DNA of 64,000 nucleotides from a virus. Shown piece by piece: positions 50,520 through 57,180 of this stretch. The stretch spans positions 1-64,000 of IMG/VR virus record IMGVR_UViG_3300019487_000029; one strand, 5' to 3'. The translations under genes were made by a program, and so were the position numbers. Below the pieces are notes generated by a model. The model was not told the DNA's origin. It searched no databases and worked only from the letters and a program-made list of their open reading frames with translations. Every line of letters starts with the position of its first letter. The first letter of the stretch is position 1.

Positions 50520-50585
50520 TTCTCGTTGGTGTAGTGATAGCACACTCCGTAAGGAGAAGCGTTGGCTCTAATCCAATACGAGGAT
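50520..50585 (+). tRNA. tRNA-like RNA with truncated anticodon arm, no CCA
   Basis: Acceptor TTCTCGT/ACGAGGA; D-arm GTGT-AGTGATA-GCAC; T-arm GTTGG-CTCTAAT-CCAAT. The anticodon arm is only CTCC-GTAA-GGAG, a 4-bp stem with a GNRA tetraloop, so it cannot decode. It ends directly before tRNA-Cys. Confidence 0.55.
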
Positions 50586-50587
50586 AT

Positions 50588-50662
50588 GTACCGTTCGTAG
50601 AGTGGCACATGCGATTGGCTGCAACCCTTTAGACGTTGGTTCGATTCCAACACGGTACTCCA
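50588..50662 (+). tRNA. tRNA-Cys (GCA)
   Basis: Acceptor GTACCGT/ACGGTAC, T CCA (T73, as in Cys tRNAs); loop CTGCAAC in an imperfect stem; T-arm GTTGG-TTCGATT-CCAAC. Confidence 0.8.
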
Positions 50663-50729
50663 AATTTGAGTCTAAAACACTCAGTTTCAAGCACTTGTGA
50701 AAAAAGTGCAAGAAAGATGAAAAAGTAGT

Positions 50730-50757
50730 TGACATTTGCCGTGGATGCGGTATAATG
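50730..50757 (+). promoter_or_regulatory. Sigma70 promoter, near consensus
   Basis: TTGACA, 16-nt spacer, TATAAT; ATG 50768 follows after 10 nt. Confidence 0.88.
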
Positions 50758-50767
50758 TCTCTCGTAA

Positions 50768-50962
50768 ATGAAAGTTCGGAACTGTTTTCCGAGCGAAAAG
50801 AAAACTAGCACGCTATTTATTAGCAAGCAAATGAGAACAATGCGATCACAACATAAACAATGGTTTAGCCCCTTGGCAATCAAGGGAGAGAACCTCTCTG
50901 TTCAGATTAGTCTGACAAAGAATGTTTATCTCAATGATCGCCCAGAAGGATTCGGCTCATGA
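50768..50962 (+). CDS. Small protein behind a near-consensus promoter (64 aa)
   Basis: MKVRNCFPSEKKTSTLFISK...; an internal ATG at 50831 is possible. The C-terminal part looks beta-rich (NLSVQISLTKNVYLNDRPEG). Terminator 30 nt downstream. No family recognised. Confidence 0.6.
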   Translation: MKVRNCFPSEKKTSTLFISKQMRTMRSQHKQWFSPLAIKGENLSVQISLTKNVYLNDRPEGFGS

Positions 50963-50991
50963 TGTAACGTACTCACATACCTTACACCAAG

Positions 50992-51019
50992 AGCCGAGGA
51001 AAAAATCCTCGGCTTTTTT
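50992..51019 (+). terminator. Rho-independent terminator
   Basis: AGCCGAGGA-aaaaa-TCCTCGGCT followed by TTTTTG. Confidence 0.93.
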
Positions 51020-51054
51020 GTTGCCCGAAAACAACAAAGAAGAGAAAGAACGCT

Positions 51055-51243
51055 GTGAAAGAAAAAGTTGAATTTGTCGGTGTGGTTTTGAAGGTCAATG
51101 GAAAAGAAGTGACCTTCCCGAAGGAAAAGGTATCCTTTTCTGCTTCGGAAAGTGAGTGCGACTTGTGCGGCTCACATGGCTCAGTGAACTTGAGCGTGGT
51201 TGATGGAAAGAAAGTTCTTGACGTAGAAGTTCACGAGTGGTAA
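51055..51243 (+). CDS. Small protein with CxxC (62 aa)
   Basis: GTG start at 51055 after AAAGAACGCT. Beta-rich (VGVVLKVNGKEVTFPKEKVS) with CDLCGSHG. Just after the terminator. No family recognised. Confidence 0.55.
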   Translation: MKEKVEFVGVVLKVNGKEVTFPKEKVSFSASESECDLCGSHGSVNLSVVDGKKVLDVEVHEW

Positions 51244-51261
51244 GTTGAGAAAGTAGATTTT

Positions 51262-51380
51262 GATAGGTTTACATGGTGTTGTTCAACCTAGAAAAAGCAC
51301 CCGTAGAGGCGAGCCGTGGGAAATCGGAGACGCCGGTATCAGTGGGGACACTGATGCTACCAACGAAGGTTCACAAATCC
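51262..51380 (+). ncRNA. Candidate structured RNA
   Basis: TAGGTT/AACCTA hairpin (a related one, TAGGTTAA/TTAACCTA, recurs at 53650), then GGCG/CGCC and ATCAGTG-ggga-CACTGAT helices. No coding signal. Confidence 0.45.
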
Positions 51381-51387
51381 CTTTAAT

Positions 51388-51774
51388 TTAGGGAACAAAT
51401 GCAATACCTGCATGAACTTCCCGATGGCAATTAGCACAAAGAAGATTGCATTTTTTAATCTCTTCCTTTGCCACATCAATGGATGCAAGTCGCAACAGTT
51501 CGGAAACTGATTCTAACTTGGTTGTCATATCTTTGTGATGAAATTCCAATGCGTTTAGACAACGGTTGTAGCCACAAATTTGGCATTTACCTCCACCAAG
51601 TTCTTTTAACAATGTCAAGTTGTTACGGCGACTTTTTGATTTTCGTTTTTGGGCACATTCTTTGTAATGTGGAGAGCAATGATAGCGGATCGTGCTCATG
51701 GATGCTCCCGTTATTTTTTCAATGGCAGAATATGATTTGCCTTCGCCTCTCAATTTCAAAATTTGTTCTTTCAT
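51388..51774 (-). CDS. HNH homing endonuclease (type C)
   Basis: 128 residues from ATG 51774. The N-terminal KLRGEGKSYSAIEKITGASM is a resolvase-like helix-turn-helix, then GGGKCQICGYNRCLNALEFH and CNLLCANCHREVHAGI form the HNH core. On the opposite strand to the tRNAs. Confidence 0.88.
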   Translation of the reverse strand: MKEQILKLRGEGKSYSAIEKITGASMSTIRYHCSPHYKECAQKRKSKSRRNNLTLLKELGGGKCQICGYNRCLNALEFHHKDMTTKLESVSELLRLASIDVAKEEIKKCNLLCANCHREVHAGIAFVP

Positions 51775-51837
51775 AAGTGTTGTGGCGAGTCTTATGTTGT
51801 CTCGCCATACATAAATAGTTTTCAAAAAACATAAAAT

Positions 51838-51914
51838 GGGATGCAAGCTCTAATAGTGGTAAGCTACCGGCTTTTAACCGGAAGGACACGGGGCAGTACC
51901 GTGGCGTCCTACCA
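51838..51914 (+). tRNA. tRNA-Lys (TTT), elbow variant
   Basis: Acceptor GGGATGC/GCGTCCT, A CCA; stem CCGG/CCGG, loop CTTTTAA; T-arm CACGG-GGCAGTA-CCGTG. D-loop longer (AATAGTGGTA). Confidence 0.85.
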
Positions 51915-51965
51915 ATTTTCAAACCCTTTAACGTGTTTTGGAGACTATAAGAAATATGTAGTCTT

Positions 51966-52310
51966 ATGCCAACAGAACAATGGAGAAAAGAACATGTTAA
52001 AAAATTGCGACAATATCGTCGCCAGTGGTATGCTTCTAACAAAAGACATGCCAAGAAAAAGATTATTCAACGTAAGGAAGAATTAAAGCGATGGATGGAT
52101 ACTCTCAAAGAAACTCTTCAATGTAATTGTGGAGCATCACACGTTGCTGTTCTTACGTTTCATCATCGTGATCCTAAGAAAAAAGAAATAGAAGTATCAC
52201 GAGCAGTTGCCGATGGATGGAGCAAAGAACGAATTTTGAAAGAGATTGAAAAGTGTGATGTTCTTTGTAGAAATTGTCATGCAATTATTCATTGGGAAGA
52301 AAACAAATAG
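51966..52310 (+). CDS. HNH homing endonuclease (type C, short)
   Basis: 114 residues. Basic helical N-terminus (RKEHVKKLRQYRRQWYASNK), then CNCGASHVAVLTFHHRDPKK and CDVLCRNCHAIIHWEEN. Its TAG stop overlaps the first two nucleotides of the following tRNA-Trp. Confidence 0.88.
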   Translation: MPTEQWRKEHVKKLRQYRRQWYASNKRHAKKKIIQRKEELKRWMDTLKETLQCNCGASHVAVLTFHHRDPKKKEIEVSRAVADGWSKERILKEIEKCDVLCRNCHAIIHWEENK

Positions 52311-52381
52311 GCGGGGTGCCAGCAGCACAGTAGAGTCTCCAAAACTCAGCTTGGTCGGGGCAGCACCGACTCCGCTTGCCA
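52309..52381 (+). tRNA. tRNA-Trp (CCA), elbow variant
   Basis: Acceptor AGGCGGG/TCCGCTT, G73, CCA; stem GAGT/ACTC, loop CTCCAAA; T-arm GTCGG-GGCAGCA-CCGAC; reduced D-loop with AGCA. Confidence 0.82.
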
Positions 52382-52437
52382 ATTTGCGGAAACAGCGTGC
52401 GTCTGAAAAGACGAGGGTCGCTACCGCCACAATTTAT

Positions 52438-52508
52438 AGGCAGTTGCTTTAGAAGCAGACCGAACTCCAAATCCGGTTAAGTGGGAGCGTAACCTACACT
52501 GCCTGCCA
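52438..52508 (+). tRNA. tRNA-Trp (CCA), elbow variant, second
   Basis: Acceptor AGGCAGT/ACTGCCT, G73, CCA; loop CTCCAAA; T-arm GTGGG-AGCGTAA-CCTAC; very short D-arm (GCTT-TAG-AAGC). A tRNA-like scrap (GCGG/CCGC) lies between the two Trp genes. Confidence 0.8.
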
Positions 52509-52509
52509 A

Positions 52510-52768
52510 TTTCTCGTTTAGTGTATATTAACACTTCAAGGTAACTGAGGATATACGTAAAGGCTACATATAAATCCTTAACGCAACAATGCGATGGGCA
52601 ACCATAAAAAACGTGAGCCAGCAGAAAGGCAGAAAGGCTGGACAGGCGTTGCGGATGCTAAGGTAGCACAATATCGTAAAAAGTAGGGGAAGTAGATTTG
52701 CTTGTAGCACAGAAGGCACCCGCACATCGCATTTGAGCCTTCAGGAGTTGGAACGCCAACACGAGAAA
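52510..52768 (+). ncRNA. Structured RNA with small ORF
   Basis: TTTCTCGT pairs with ACGAGAAA around ~245 nt. Inside, ATG 52594 to TAG 52686 encodes a 30-residue basic peptide (MGNHKKREPAERQKGWTGVA...). Could be an mRNA leader, an ncRNA, or both. Confidence 0.4.
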
Positions 52769-52776
52769 ATTTTTAT

Positions 52777-52851
52777 GGTGATGTTGTTGTAATAGTAGCA
52801 TCCTAGCTTGTGAAGCTTGTAGAGCGGGAGCGTAACCCGTACATCACCCCA
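52777..52851 (+). tRNA. tRNA-His (GTG), elbow variant
   Basis: Extra G at -1 opposite C73 (tRNA-His hallmark), acceptor GTGATGT/ACATCAC, CCA; loop TTGTGAA; T-arm GCGGG-AGCGTAA-CCCGT; D-loop AATAGTA. Confidence 0.88.
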
Positions 52852-52860
52852 ATTTCAATT

Positions 52861-52934
52861 GCCTCGGTCGTATAATGGTATTATGCGACTTTCGTAAAGT
52901 TGAGACGGGGGTTCGATTCCCTTCCGAGGCTCCA
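52861..52934 (+). tRNA. tRNA-Thr (CGT)
   Basis: Acceptor GCCTCGG/CCGAGGC, T CCA; stem CGACT/AGTTG, loop TTCGTAA; canonical T-loop. Confidence 0.93.
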
Positions 52935-52977
52935 TTTAAGTTGTAGTTTTGAACCATTGAATCATATTTATTAGAAT

Positions 52978-53478
52978 ATGACAATACTTCGAGAATGCAA
53001 CCAATGTGGTAATAGTTTAACTAAACGGTGGCAAACGAAATTTTGCTCTTCAGAATGTTCTGCTACCTATAACAATTTACATCATAAAACTGGCAGATTC
53101 AAACATGGAATGTTTACAAAAAAATTGTGTAAAGAATGTGGCAATGAAACAAAAAACCGAAAATACTGTTCGTCTGAGTGTGCGAATAAAGGAAGAAAAA
53201 AAGAATGGGAGCAGAAACTCCAAACCGGAAAAATCACTTATTCATACACAAATGGACAAGTTCGAAAATGGTTGTTAAACAACAGAGAACATAAATGTGA
53301 AAGTTGTCATCTTACAGATTGGTTGGATAAACCAATAAATTTGACAATGGAACATAAAGATGGGAATGCTTGCAATAACATTCCTGAAAATTTAATGCTT
53401 TTGTGTTGGAATTGTCATAGTATGACGTTGACGTTTGGCCGTAAAAACATAAATGGCACACGACATTACAGAAAATAA
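52978..53478 (+). CDS. HNH homing endonuclease (type D)
   Basis: 166 residues. Several zinc pairs (CNQCG, CSSEC, CKECG), then CESCHLTDWLDKPINLTMEH followed by KDGNACNNIPENLMLLCWNC, the HNH core shared with 54406 and 61390. ATG is 6 nt after ATATTTAT. Confidence 0.9.
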   Translation: MTILRECNQCGNSLTKRWQTKFCSSECSATYNNLHHKTGRFKHGMFTKKLCKECGNETKNRKYCSSECANKGRKKEWEQKLQTGKITYSYTNGQVRKWLLNNREHKCESCHLTDWLDKPINLTMEHKDGNACNNIPENLMLLCWNCHSMTLTFGRKNINGTRHYRK

Positions 53479-53496
53479 TCTCTGAAATAAATCAAT

Positions 53497-53570
53497 TTGG
53501 TTCTTCATTCGGTGAACCAGAAGTAATGCCCTTTCCACAAGGTCATGTAAATCTTCAAAAACCGACTTCT
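53497..53570 (+). ncRNA. Hairpin RNA upstream of tRNA-Lys
   Basis: GGTTC/GAACC, and CCAGAAGT pairing with ACTTCTGG, which runs into the tRNA-Lys 5' end; the two structures may compete. Confidence 0.35.
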
Positions 53571-53645
53571 GGTCTCTAAACTTTGATGGTGAAGCACTGG
53601 CTCTTAACCAGTTGGAACTCGGTTCGAGTCCGAGAGGGACCACCA
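53571..53645 (+). tRNA. tRNA-Lys (CTT)
   Basis: Acceptor GGTCTCT/AGGGACC, A CCA; stem CTGG/CCAG, loop CTCTTAA; canonical T-loop TTCGAGT. Confidence 0.92.
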
Positions 53646-53683
53646 ATTTGATAGGTTAATCAATGTTCGGTTAACCTAGTGGA

Positions 53684-53763
53684 ATGAGATAGATGTGAAA
53701 GCCGCAAGCTCCACAGAACAAGTGAGACATTTGCAAGACGGTGCAACTCCGTTGCGATCTCAG
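53684..53763 (+). ncRNA. Possible tRNA-like RNA without CCA
   Basis: TGAGAT pairs with ATCTCA; a T-arm-like hairpin GACGG-TGCAACT-CCGTT lies just before the 3' strand. No convincing anticodon arm, no CCA. Confidence 0.35.
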
Positions 53764-53788
53764 TGTGAAATCCTCAGAAAACTATTTC

Positions 53789-53864
53789 GGGCCAGTAGCA
53801 TCAATGTAATGCGTCTCACTTGCAATGAGAAAATTGCGGGTTCAAGTCCCGCCTGTGTCCACCA
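53789..53864 (+). tRNA. tRNA-Ala (TGC)
   Basis: Stem CTCA/TGAG, loop CTTGCAA; T-arm GCGGG-TTCAAGT-CCCGC; A CCA. Acceptor GGGCCAG/TGTGTCC has two mismatches but keeps G3-T70, the Ala identity pair. D-loop CAATGTA. Confidence 0.75.
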
Positions 53865-53869
53865 ATTTG

Positions 53870-53957
53870 TAAAGTGAAAGACAGAATATGTCAGAGAGCG
53901 AGTAAACACTCGGTCAACATAGCAATGGCTCTTCATGTTGAGAACATGACACTTCAC
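53870..53957 (+). ncRNA. Structured RNA
   Basis: Several helices: GACA/TGTC, GCGAGT/ACTCG, AGAGC/GCTCT, CATGTT-gag-AACATG. No tRNA fold. Confidence 0.4.
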
Positions 53958-53959
53958 AT

Positions 53960-54037
53960 CTCTCCGTCGCCTAACTTGGTATGGCACTTGATTTGGGGTC
54001 AAGAATAATGTAGGTTCAAATCCTATCGGGGAGACCA
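53960..54037 (+). tRNA. tRNA-Pro (TGG)
   Basis: Acceptor CTCTCCG/CGGGGAG, A CCA; stem CTTGA/TCAAG, loop TTTGGGG; canonical T-loop TTCAAAT and GG in the D-loop. Confidence 0.88.
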
Positions 54038-54043
54038 ATTTAT

Positions 54044-54124
54044 CGTCTGATCGTCTAAAACCTAAGACACCAACACTGTACTAACGTTGGAGATGCGTGG
54101 ATGAAGTCATGACAACGACGACCA
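54044..54124 (+). tRNA. Possible tRNA-Tyr (GTA), aberrant
   Basis: D-arm GTCT-AAAACCTA-AGAC; stem CCAAC/GTTGG with an 11-nt loop containing CTGTA; A CCA end. Acceptor only partly paired and no regular T-stem. Could be a degraded gene. Confidence 0.4.
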
Positions 54125-54129
54125 ATTTG

Positions 54130-54235
54130 AGCTAGTAGGTAAGTAAGCCCCGGAAGGGGACACTAGGAGCGAAACTCTGCTTAGACCCCCGTGTGAACGG
54201 TGTGGGAGGCTACCTTCGGTATCTAATTTGAGATA
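54130..54235 (+). ncRNA. Structured RNA
   Basis: Nested helices: TAGGT/ACCTT-side pairing, TAAGC/GCTTA, CCCC-ggaa-GGGG, GAG-cgaa-CTC. No CCA or ORF. Followed by alternative GTATCT/AGATAC and GAGATAC/GGTATCTC pairings. Confidence 0.4.
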
Positions 54236-54293
54236 CTAACAGCAACCAAAAAACTTGTTTATTCAACAAACCAAAAAATGGTATCTCGCTTTT

Positions 54294-54368
54294 GGGCATA
54301 TAAAGTAAGAGGAACCTACCTGTCTGTCACACAGGAGTTCGTGAGTGCGATTCTCCGTATGCCCGCCA
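54294..54368 (+). tRNA. tRNA-Asp (GTC), elbow variant
   Basis: Acceptor GGGCATA/TATGCCC, G73 (Asp identity), CCA; stem CCTGT/ACAGG, loop CTGTCAC; T-loop TGCGATT with a bulged T in the stem (CG-T-GAG/CTCCG); D-loop AAGAGGA. Confidence 0.88.
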
Positions 54369-54405
54369 ATTTGAACTTGACATGTTTTTCCATTTATACG
54401 ATAAT

Positions 54406-54858
54406 GTGAAAATGATATATCAGGTTGTCTGTCCATATTGTAAAAATGAGTTTGCGTGTCCTAAAAATAAGGATACTAGATTCTGTTCAAAACGATGTTG
54501 GGGAAATTTTCAAGTCGAAGCTCGTCTCATTAAAAACTCTATCTATGATAAATCCATTCGTGGATGGTGTTATAGACATCTTGAACAAAAATGTTATGAA
54601 TGTGGTCAAAGTACTCAATGGAATAATAAACCATTGAGATTACAAGTAAACCACAGAAATGGCAATACTCGTGACAATCGCCGCAGTAACTTGGGAATGA
54701 TTTGCCCAAATTGCCACACTCAAACAGAAAATTGGGGTGTAAAGAATGCATCAGAAAAAGGAAAGCTGAAAATGGTTGAGGGAGCAGCACTGATGCGGAA
54801 ATCAAATTTGGGGTCGAGGAAGAACAGCAGACTCGCCTGCCTGTCACGCAGGAGATAG
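54406..54858 (+). CDS. HNH homing endonuclease (type D)
   Basis: About 150 residues from GTG 54406 (ATG 54412 also possible). CPYCKNEFACPKNKDTRFCS knuckle, then CYECGQSTQWNNKPLRLQVN and MICPNCHTQT. Its last ~16 codons run into the following tRNA-Asp (54810), so the C-terminus is shared sequence. Confidence 0.88.
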   Translation: MKMIYQVVCPYCKNEFACPKNKDTRFCSKRCWGNFQVEARLIKNSIYDKSIRGWCYRHLEQKCYECGQSTQWNNKPLRLQVNHRNGNTRDNRRSNLGMICPNCHTQTENWGVKNASEKGKLKMVEGAALMRKSNLGSRKNSRLACLSRRR

Positions 54859-54885
54859 CGGGGGCAGCACCCGTCGATCCCGCCA
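54810..54885 (+). tRNA. tRNA-Asp (GTC), elbow variant, second
   Basis: Acceptor GGGGTCG/CGATCCC, G73, CCA; stem CCTGC/GCAGG, loop CTGTCAC; T-arm GCGGG-GGCAGCA-CCCGT; D-loop AACAGCA but a weak D-stem. Overlaps the HNH gene end. Confidence 0.82.
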
Positions 54886-54887
54886 TT

Positions 54888-54961
54888 CGTCATATAACTC
54901 AATAGTAGAGCAGCCGCCCGATAAGCGGAAGACCGTGGAGCGTAACCACGTATGACGACCA
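54888..54961 (+). tRNA. tRNA-Ile (GAT), elbow variant
   Basis: Acceptor CGTCATA/TATGACG, A CCA; stem CCGC/GCGG, loop CCGATAA (C33 instead of U33); T-arm CGTGG-AGCGTAA-CCACG; D-loop AATAGTA. Starts 2 nt after tRNA-Asp. Confidence 0.83.
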
Positions 54962-54964
54962 TTT

Positions 54965-55040
54965 CGCTCCGTAGCTCATTCAGCAGAGCGTTCTCTTGAT
55001 AAGGGAAGGGTGGTTGGAGCAAAGCCAACCGGAGCGACCA
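54965..55040 (+). tRNA. tRNA-Ile (GAT), elbow variant, second
   Basis: Acceptor CGCTCCG/CGGAGCG, A CCA; stem TTCTC/GGGAA, loop TTGATAA; T-arm GTTGG-AGCAAAG-CCAAC; D-loop ATTCAGCA. Confidence 0.87.
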
Positions 55041-55046
55041 ATTTAT

Positions 55047-55120
55047 GGGTTTACAGAGAGTACAAACTCTGTTAGTCAGCCTTGTCTTAAAAACGTTTGA
55101 CGAGGCAAGCCATCCGATTT
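55047..55120 (+). ncRNA. Two-hairpin RNA
   Basis: ACAGAG/CTCTGT and GCCTTGTC/GACGAGGC hairpins between tRNA-Ile and tRNA-Gln. Confidence 0.4.
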
Positions 55121-55123
55121 CAT

Positions 55124-55199
55124 TCCCGTTTCAAGTATAAAAGTAGTACGCATGGCTTTGAACCATGAGGCGGTGGGGCAGTACCATCAACGGGAGCCA
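55124..55199 (+). tRNA. tRNA-Gln (TTG), elbow variant
   Basis: Acceptor TCCCGTT/AACGGGA, G73, CCA; stem CATGG/CCATG, loop CTTTGAA; T-arm GGTGG-GGCAGTA-CCATC; D-loop AAAAGTA; 4-nt acceptor/D linker. Confidence 0.85.
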
Positions 55200-55337
55200 A
55201 TTTACGGGGGTGTCGGAGCAGCGGAGTTCTAAGAACCATTCATGAGTGGAGTATCTGACGTTGAAGCTGTGCCTATTCCCCATCTTAATTTCTGTCTCAT
55301 ATACAATAGGAAGACGGTGTGTTGATCCTTCGCATGT

Positions 55338-55412
55338 CGGGCGTGAGGAAGACAGCAATCCGCACCGTTTGGGACGGTGAGACACTGAGGGCAGCACTCA
55401 GACGCCCGACCA
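55338..55412 (+). tRNA. tRNA-Pro (TGG), elbow variant
   Basis: Acceptor CGGGCGT/ACGCCCG, A CCA; stem CACCG/CGGTG, loop TTTGGGA; T-arm CTGAG-GGCAGCA-CTCAG; D-loop GACAGCA. Same anticodon as the canonical tRNA at 53960. Confidence 0.88.
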
Positions 55413-55418
55413 CTTTTT

Positions 55419-55505
55419 GCACTTGTCGTCAAATTGGATTGGCAGCAGCCTACGAAGCTGTGTAGCGAAAGCTCTATGAGAGTTCGAATCTCTCCAAGTG
55501 TACCA
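55419..55505 (+). tRNA. Long-variable-arm tRNA with anticodon ACG
   Basis: 87 nt. Acceptor GCACTTG/CAAGTGT, A CCA; stem CAGC/GCTG, loop CTACGAA; variable hairpin AGC-gaaa-GCT; T-arm GAGAG-TTCGAAT-CTCTC; D-loop with GG. Arg anticodon on a Ser/Leu-type shape. Confidence 0.75.
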
Positions 55506-55511
55506 TTTTAT

Positions 55512-55587
55512 GCTCTCGTGGTGAAATTGGACATCACGCAACCCTGCGAAGGTTGAGTTTCCAGTTCGACTCTGGACGTGAGCACCA
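55512..55587 (+). tRNA. tRNA-Arg (GCG)
   Basis: Stem CAACC/GGTTG, loop CTGCGAA; T-arm TCCAG-TTCGACT-CTGGA; acceptor GCTCTCG/CGTGAGC with one mismatch; A CCA. Confidence 0.88.
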
Positions 55588-55590
55588 ATT

Positions 55591-55683
55591 TCAAACACAA
55601 CCCCAGACGTGGGTGGACAAAACGCAAAAAACTGCGACCGCTTGAATAACATATAGATGAATACGTGGCATTGACGTGTTTGA
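55591..55683 (+). ncRNA. tRNA-like RNA, no CCA
   Basis: TCAAACAC pairs with GTGTTTGA; inner hairpins CCC/GGG, CGCA-aaaaac-TGCG and ACGT-ggcattg-ACGT (T-arm-like loop with GGCA). Not a decodable tRNA. Confidence 0.45.
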
Positions 55684-55687
55684 TTAT

Positions 55688-55762
55688 GGGGAGGATAGTG
55701 AAGTGGCATCACACAACTATGACACAGTTGAAACATCCGTTCGATTCGGAACCACCCTACCA
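55688..55762 (+). tRNA. tRNA-Val (GAC)
   Basis: Stem CAACT/AGTTG, loop ATGACAC; T-loop TTCGATT; acceptor GGGGAGG/CCACCCT (one mismatch); A CCA. Confidence 0.87.
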
Positions 55763-55768
55763 ATTTAT

Positions 55769-55843
55769 GGCCCTGTAGTGCAAGAGAAGCACGGTTGGCT
55801 TTCAACCAACAAATCGTGAGTGCAACGCTCCGCAGGGCTACCA
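55769..55843 (+). tRNA. tRNA-Glu (TTC), elbow variant
   Basis: Acceptor GGCCCTG/CAGGGCT, A CCA; stem TTGG/CCAA, loop CTTTCAA; T-loop TGCAACG with bulged T in CG-T-GAG/CTCCG; D-loop AAGAGAA. Confidence 0.88.
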
Positions 55844-55849
55844 ATTTCC

Positions 55850-55922
55850 GCTCCTGTAAGATAATGTAGTCCCTTCGCCTGATTAGCGTTGTATATCGGT
55901 TCAAGTCCGGTCGGGAGCACCA
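55850..55922 (+). tRNA. tRNA-Ile (GAT), third
   Basis: Acceptor GCTCCTG/CGGGAGC, A CCA; stem CGC/GCG (two T-T mismatches outside), loop CTGATTA; T-loop TTCAAGT; D-loop AATGTA. Confidence 0.82.
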
Positions 55923-55931
55923 ATTTCATAT

Positions 55932-56017
55932 GCCTCACTATACCTCTAAAGATGGGGTTCTGACTGTAAATCAGACGCCTTCGGGCTGGGTAGGTGCAAT
56001 ACCTACGTGGGGCACCA
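55932..56017 (+). tRNA. tRNA-Tyr (GTA), elbow variant
   Basis: Acceptor GCCTCAC/GTGGGGC, A CCA; stem TCTGA/TCAGA, loop CTGTAAA; variable hairpin GCC-ttcg-GGC; T-arm GTAGG-TGCAATA-CCTAC. Confidence 0.9.
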
Positions 56018-56022
56018 TTTTC

Positions 56023-56181
56023 GGGGATGTGGGCAAGAGTGACGAAAGCCATCGGCATTAGAAGCCGTGAACAACTCCTTAGTAAGTAACTGTGAGGTAG
56101 GGGATAAACTAGGATAAACCCCTTGCATAGATTGCTGATCAGGAGCGAACATCGCAGGTTCAAATCCTGCTGTCCCCACCA
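56023..56181 (+). tRNA. tRNA-Leu (TAG) with giant variable arm
   Basis: Acceptor GGGGATG/TGTCCCC, A CCA; D-arm GGC/GCC; stem CGGC/GCCG, loop ATTAGAA; T-arm GCAGG-TTCAAAT-CCTGC. The variable region is ~85 nt, apparently closed by CTCCT/AGGAG and containing a GGGG/CCCC hairpin. An inner GGGGATA at 56100 could also pair with the 3' acceptor strand, so an inserted second tRNA is an alternative. Confidence 0.6.
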
Positions 56182-56207
56182 CTTTCAGAAAACCAAACAA
56201 AAAACAT

Positions 56208-56360
56208 ATGAATCTAGGACACATTCTCGGCAAAAAGCGTAATCGTCTCAGTCGTTGTGGAAAGCGTCTCGCCTCCAAAGAGTTGACGGCAGACCAACGT
56301 TCTCGTATTACGCAACGAGCGGCAGACTTGGAGAAAGAACTTCGAGTTGCCAAAAAGTAA
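56208..56360 (+). CDS. Small basic protein (50 aa)
   Basis: ATG 56208 to TAA 56360: MNLGHILGKKRNRLSRCGKR..., Lys/Arg-rich, helical C-terminus. Between tRNA-Leu and an HNH gene. No family recognised. Confidence 0.6.
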   Translation: MNLGHILGKKRNRLSRCGKRLASKELTADQRSRITQRAADLEKELRVAKK

Positions 56361-56401
56361 GCTTGGCATAACTTTCACTGTTATGCCAACTATGTATAGT
56401 C

Positions 56402-56761
56402 ATGGAAAAGATTATACAAAAAGAATGCGAATATCATGGAGTAACGGATTATATCCTTGAAGGAAGAGGAACCCATCGGTGCCGCAAATGCCGAAGTGAA
56501 CGAGTAAGTCGATGGAGAAAAAATAATAAGGAAAGGTTGGTTGCGGAATTTGGGGGAGCGTGTAAAATTTGTGGTTACAACAAATGTGTGGGAAATATGG
56601 TGTTCCATCATATGGACCCAATGCAAAAGGGGTTTTCAATTGCAGAAAAAGGAAACACCATTTCGTATGAGCGATTAAAAAAAGAAGCTCAAAAATGCAC
56701 TTTACTTTGTTGTCGCTGTCATGGAGAAGTTCATGCAGGTTTGACCTTTATTCCAGTGTGA
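56402..56761 (+). CDS. HNH homing endonuclease (type C)
   Basis: 119 residues. CRKCRSERVSRWRKNNKERL, then GGACKICGYNKCVGNMVFHH and CTLLCCRCHGEVHAGL. The last 10 nt of the gene, including the TGA stop, form the 5' end of the next tRNA-Asn. Confidence 0.9.
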   Translation: MEKIIQKECEYHGVTDYILEGRGTHRCRKCRSERVSRWRKNNKERLVAEFGGACKICGYNKCVGNMVFHHMDPMQKGFSIAEKGNTISYERLKKEAQKCTLLCCRCHGEVHAGLTFIPV

Positions 56762-56825
56762 TGAAACAGTATCATGCCAAGCTGTTACCTTGGACTTCTT
56801 CGGGCGGAACGAAGCACTAGAGCCA
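56752..56825 (+). tRNA. tRNA-Asn (GTT), elbow variant
   Basis: Acceptor TCCAGTG/CACTAGA (one mismatch), G73, CCA; D-arm ATGA-AACAGTA-TCAT; stem CCAAG/CTTGG, loop CTGTTAC; T-arm CTTCG-GGCGGAA-CGAAG. Overlaps the HNH stop. Confidence 0.88.
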
Positions 56826-56853
56826 TTTCGCAGTTTGGATCATATTTATACGT

Positions 56854-57180
56854 ATGAATGAGTCTGATCTTCAAGCCCTAATCAAACAGGTTCGTAAAGA
56901 AACTCTCAACGAAGAGCTTATGAACCTTGACAAACTTACCGATGGAATATCAACCGTCTCGTTGGTCGGTAAGGAATGGAACAAGTTGATTTCCGGGTTG
57001 GAAGGTCTTTTGAACGAGACTAAGGATTTCAATCAAATGTATTCAGCAGCACTGCATGGTCCTCAACCAAATACCGGCGGGGCAATGGTGAACTTGGCAA
57101 TGATTCTGAAGTTGTTAGGGGCTATCAAGCCCGTGGTCCTTGGTATGGATGACATTCAGAAAAAAGACATGTATTCATGA
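56854..57180 (+). CDS. Unknown helical protein (108 aa)
   Basis: MNESDLQALIKQVRKETLNE...; mainly helical. ATG is 4 nt after ATATTTAT. Overlaps the next gene (ATGA). No family recognised. Confidence 0.7.
   Translation: MNESDLQALIKQVRKETLNEELMNLDKLTDGISTVSLVGKEWNKLISGLEGLLNETKDFNQMYSAALHGPQPNTGGAMVNLAMILKLLGAIKPVVLGMDDIQKKDMYS

Noticed and set aside
55205-55330. tRNA with a CTA (amber suppressor) anticodon
   Set aside because: TTCTAAG is present, but the flanking stems do not pair, there is no CCA and the acceptor is weak.
56023-56181. Group I intron in tRNA-Leu
   Set aside because: The extra segment is only ~85 nt and lies in the variable region, far smaller than a group I intron and without its conserved pairings.
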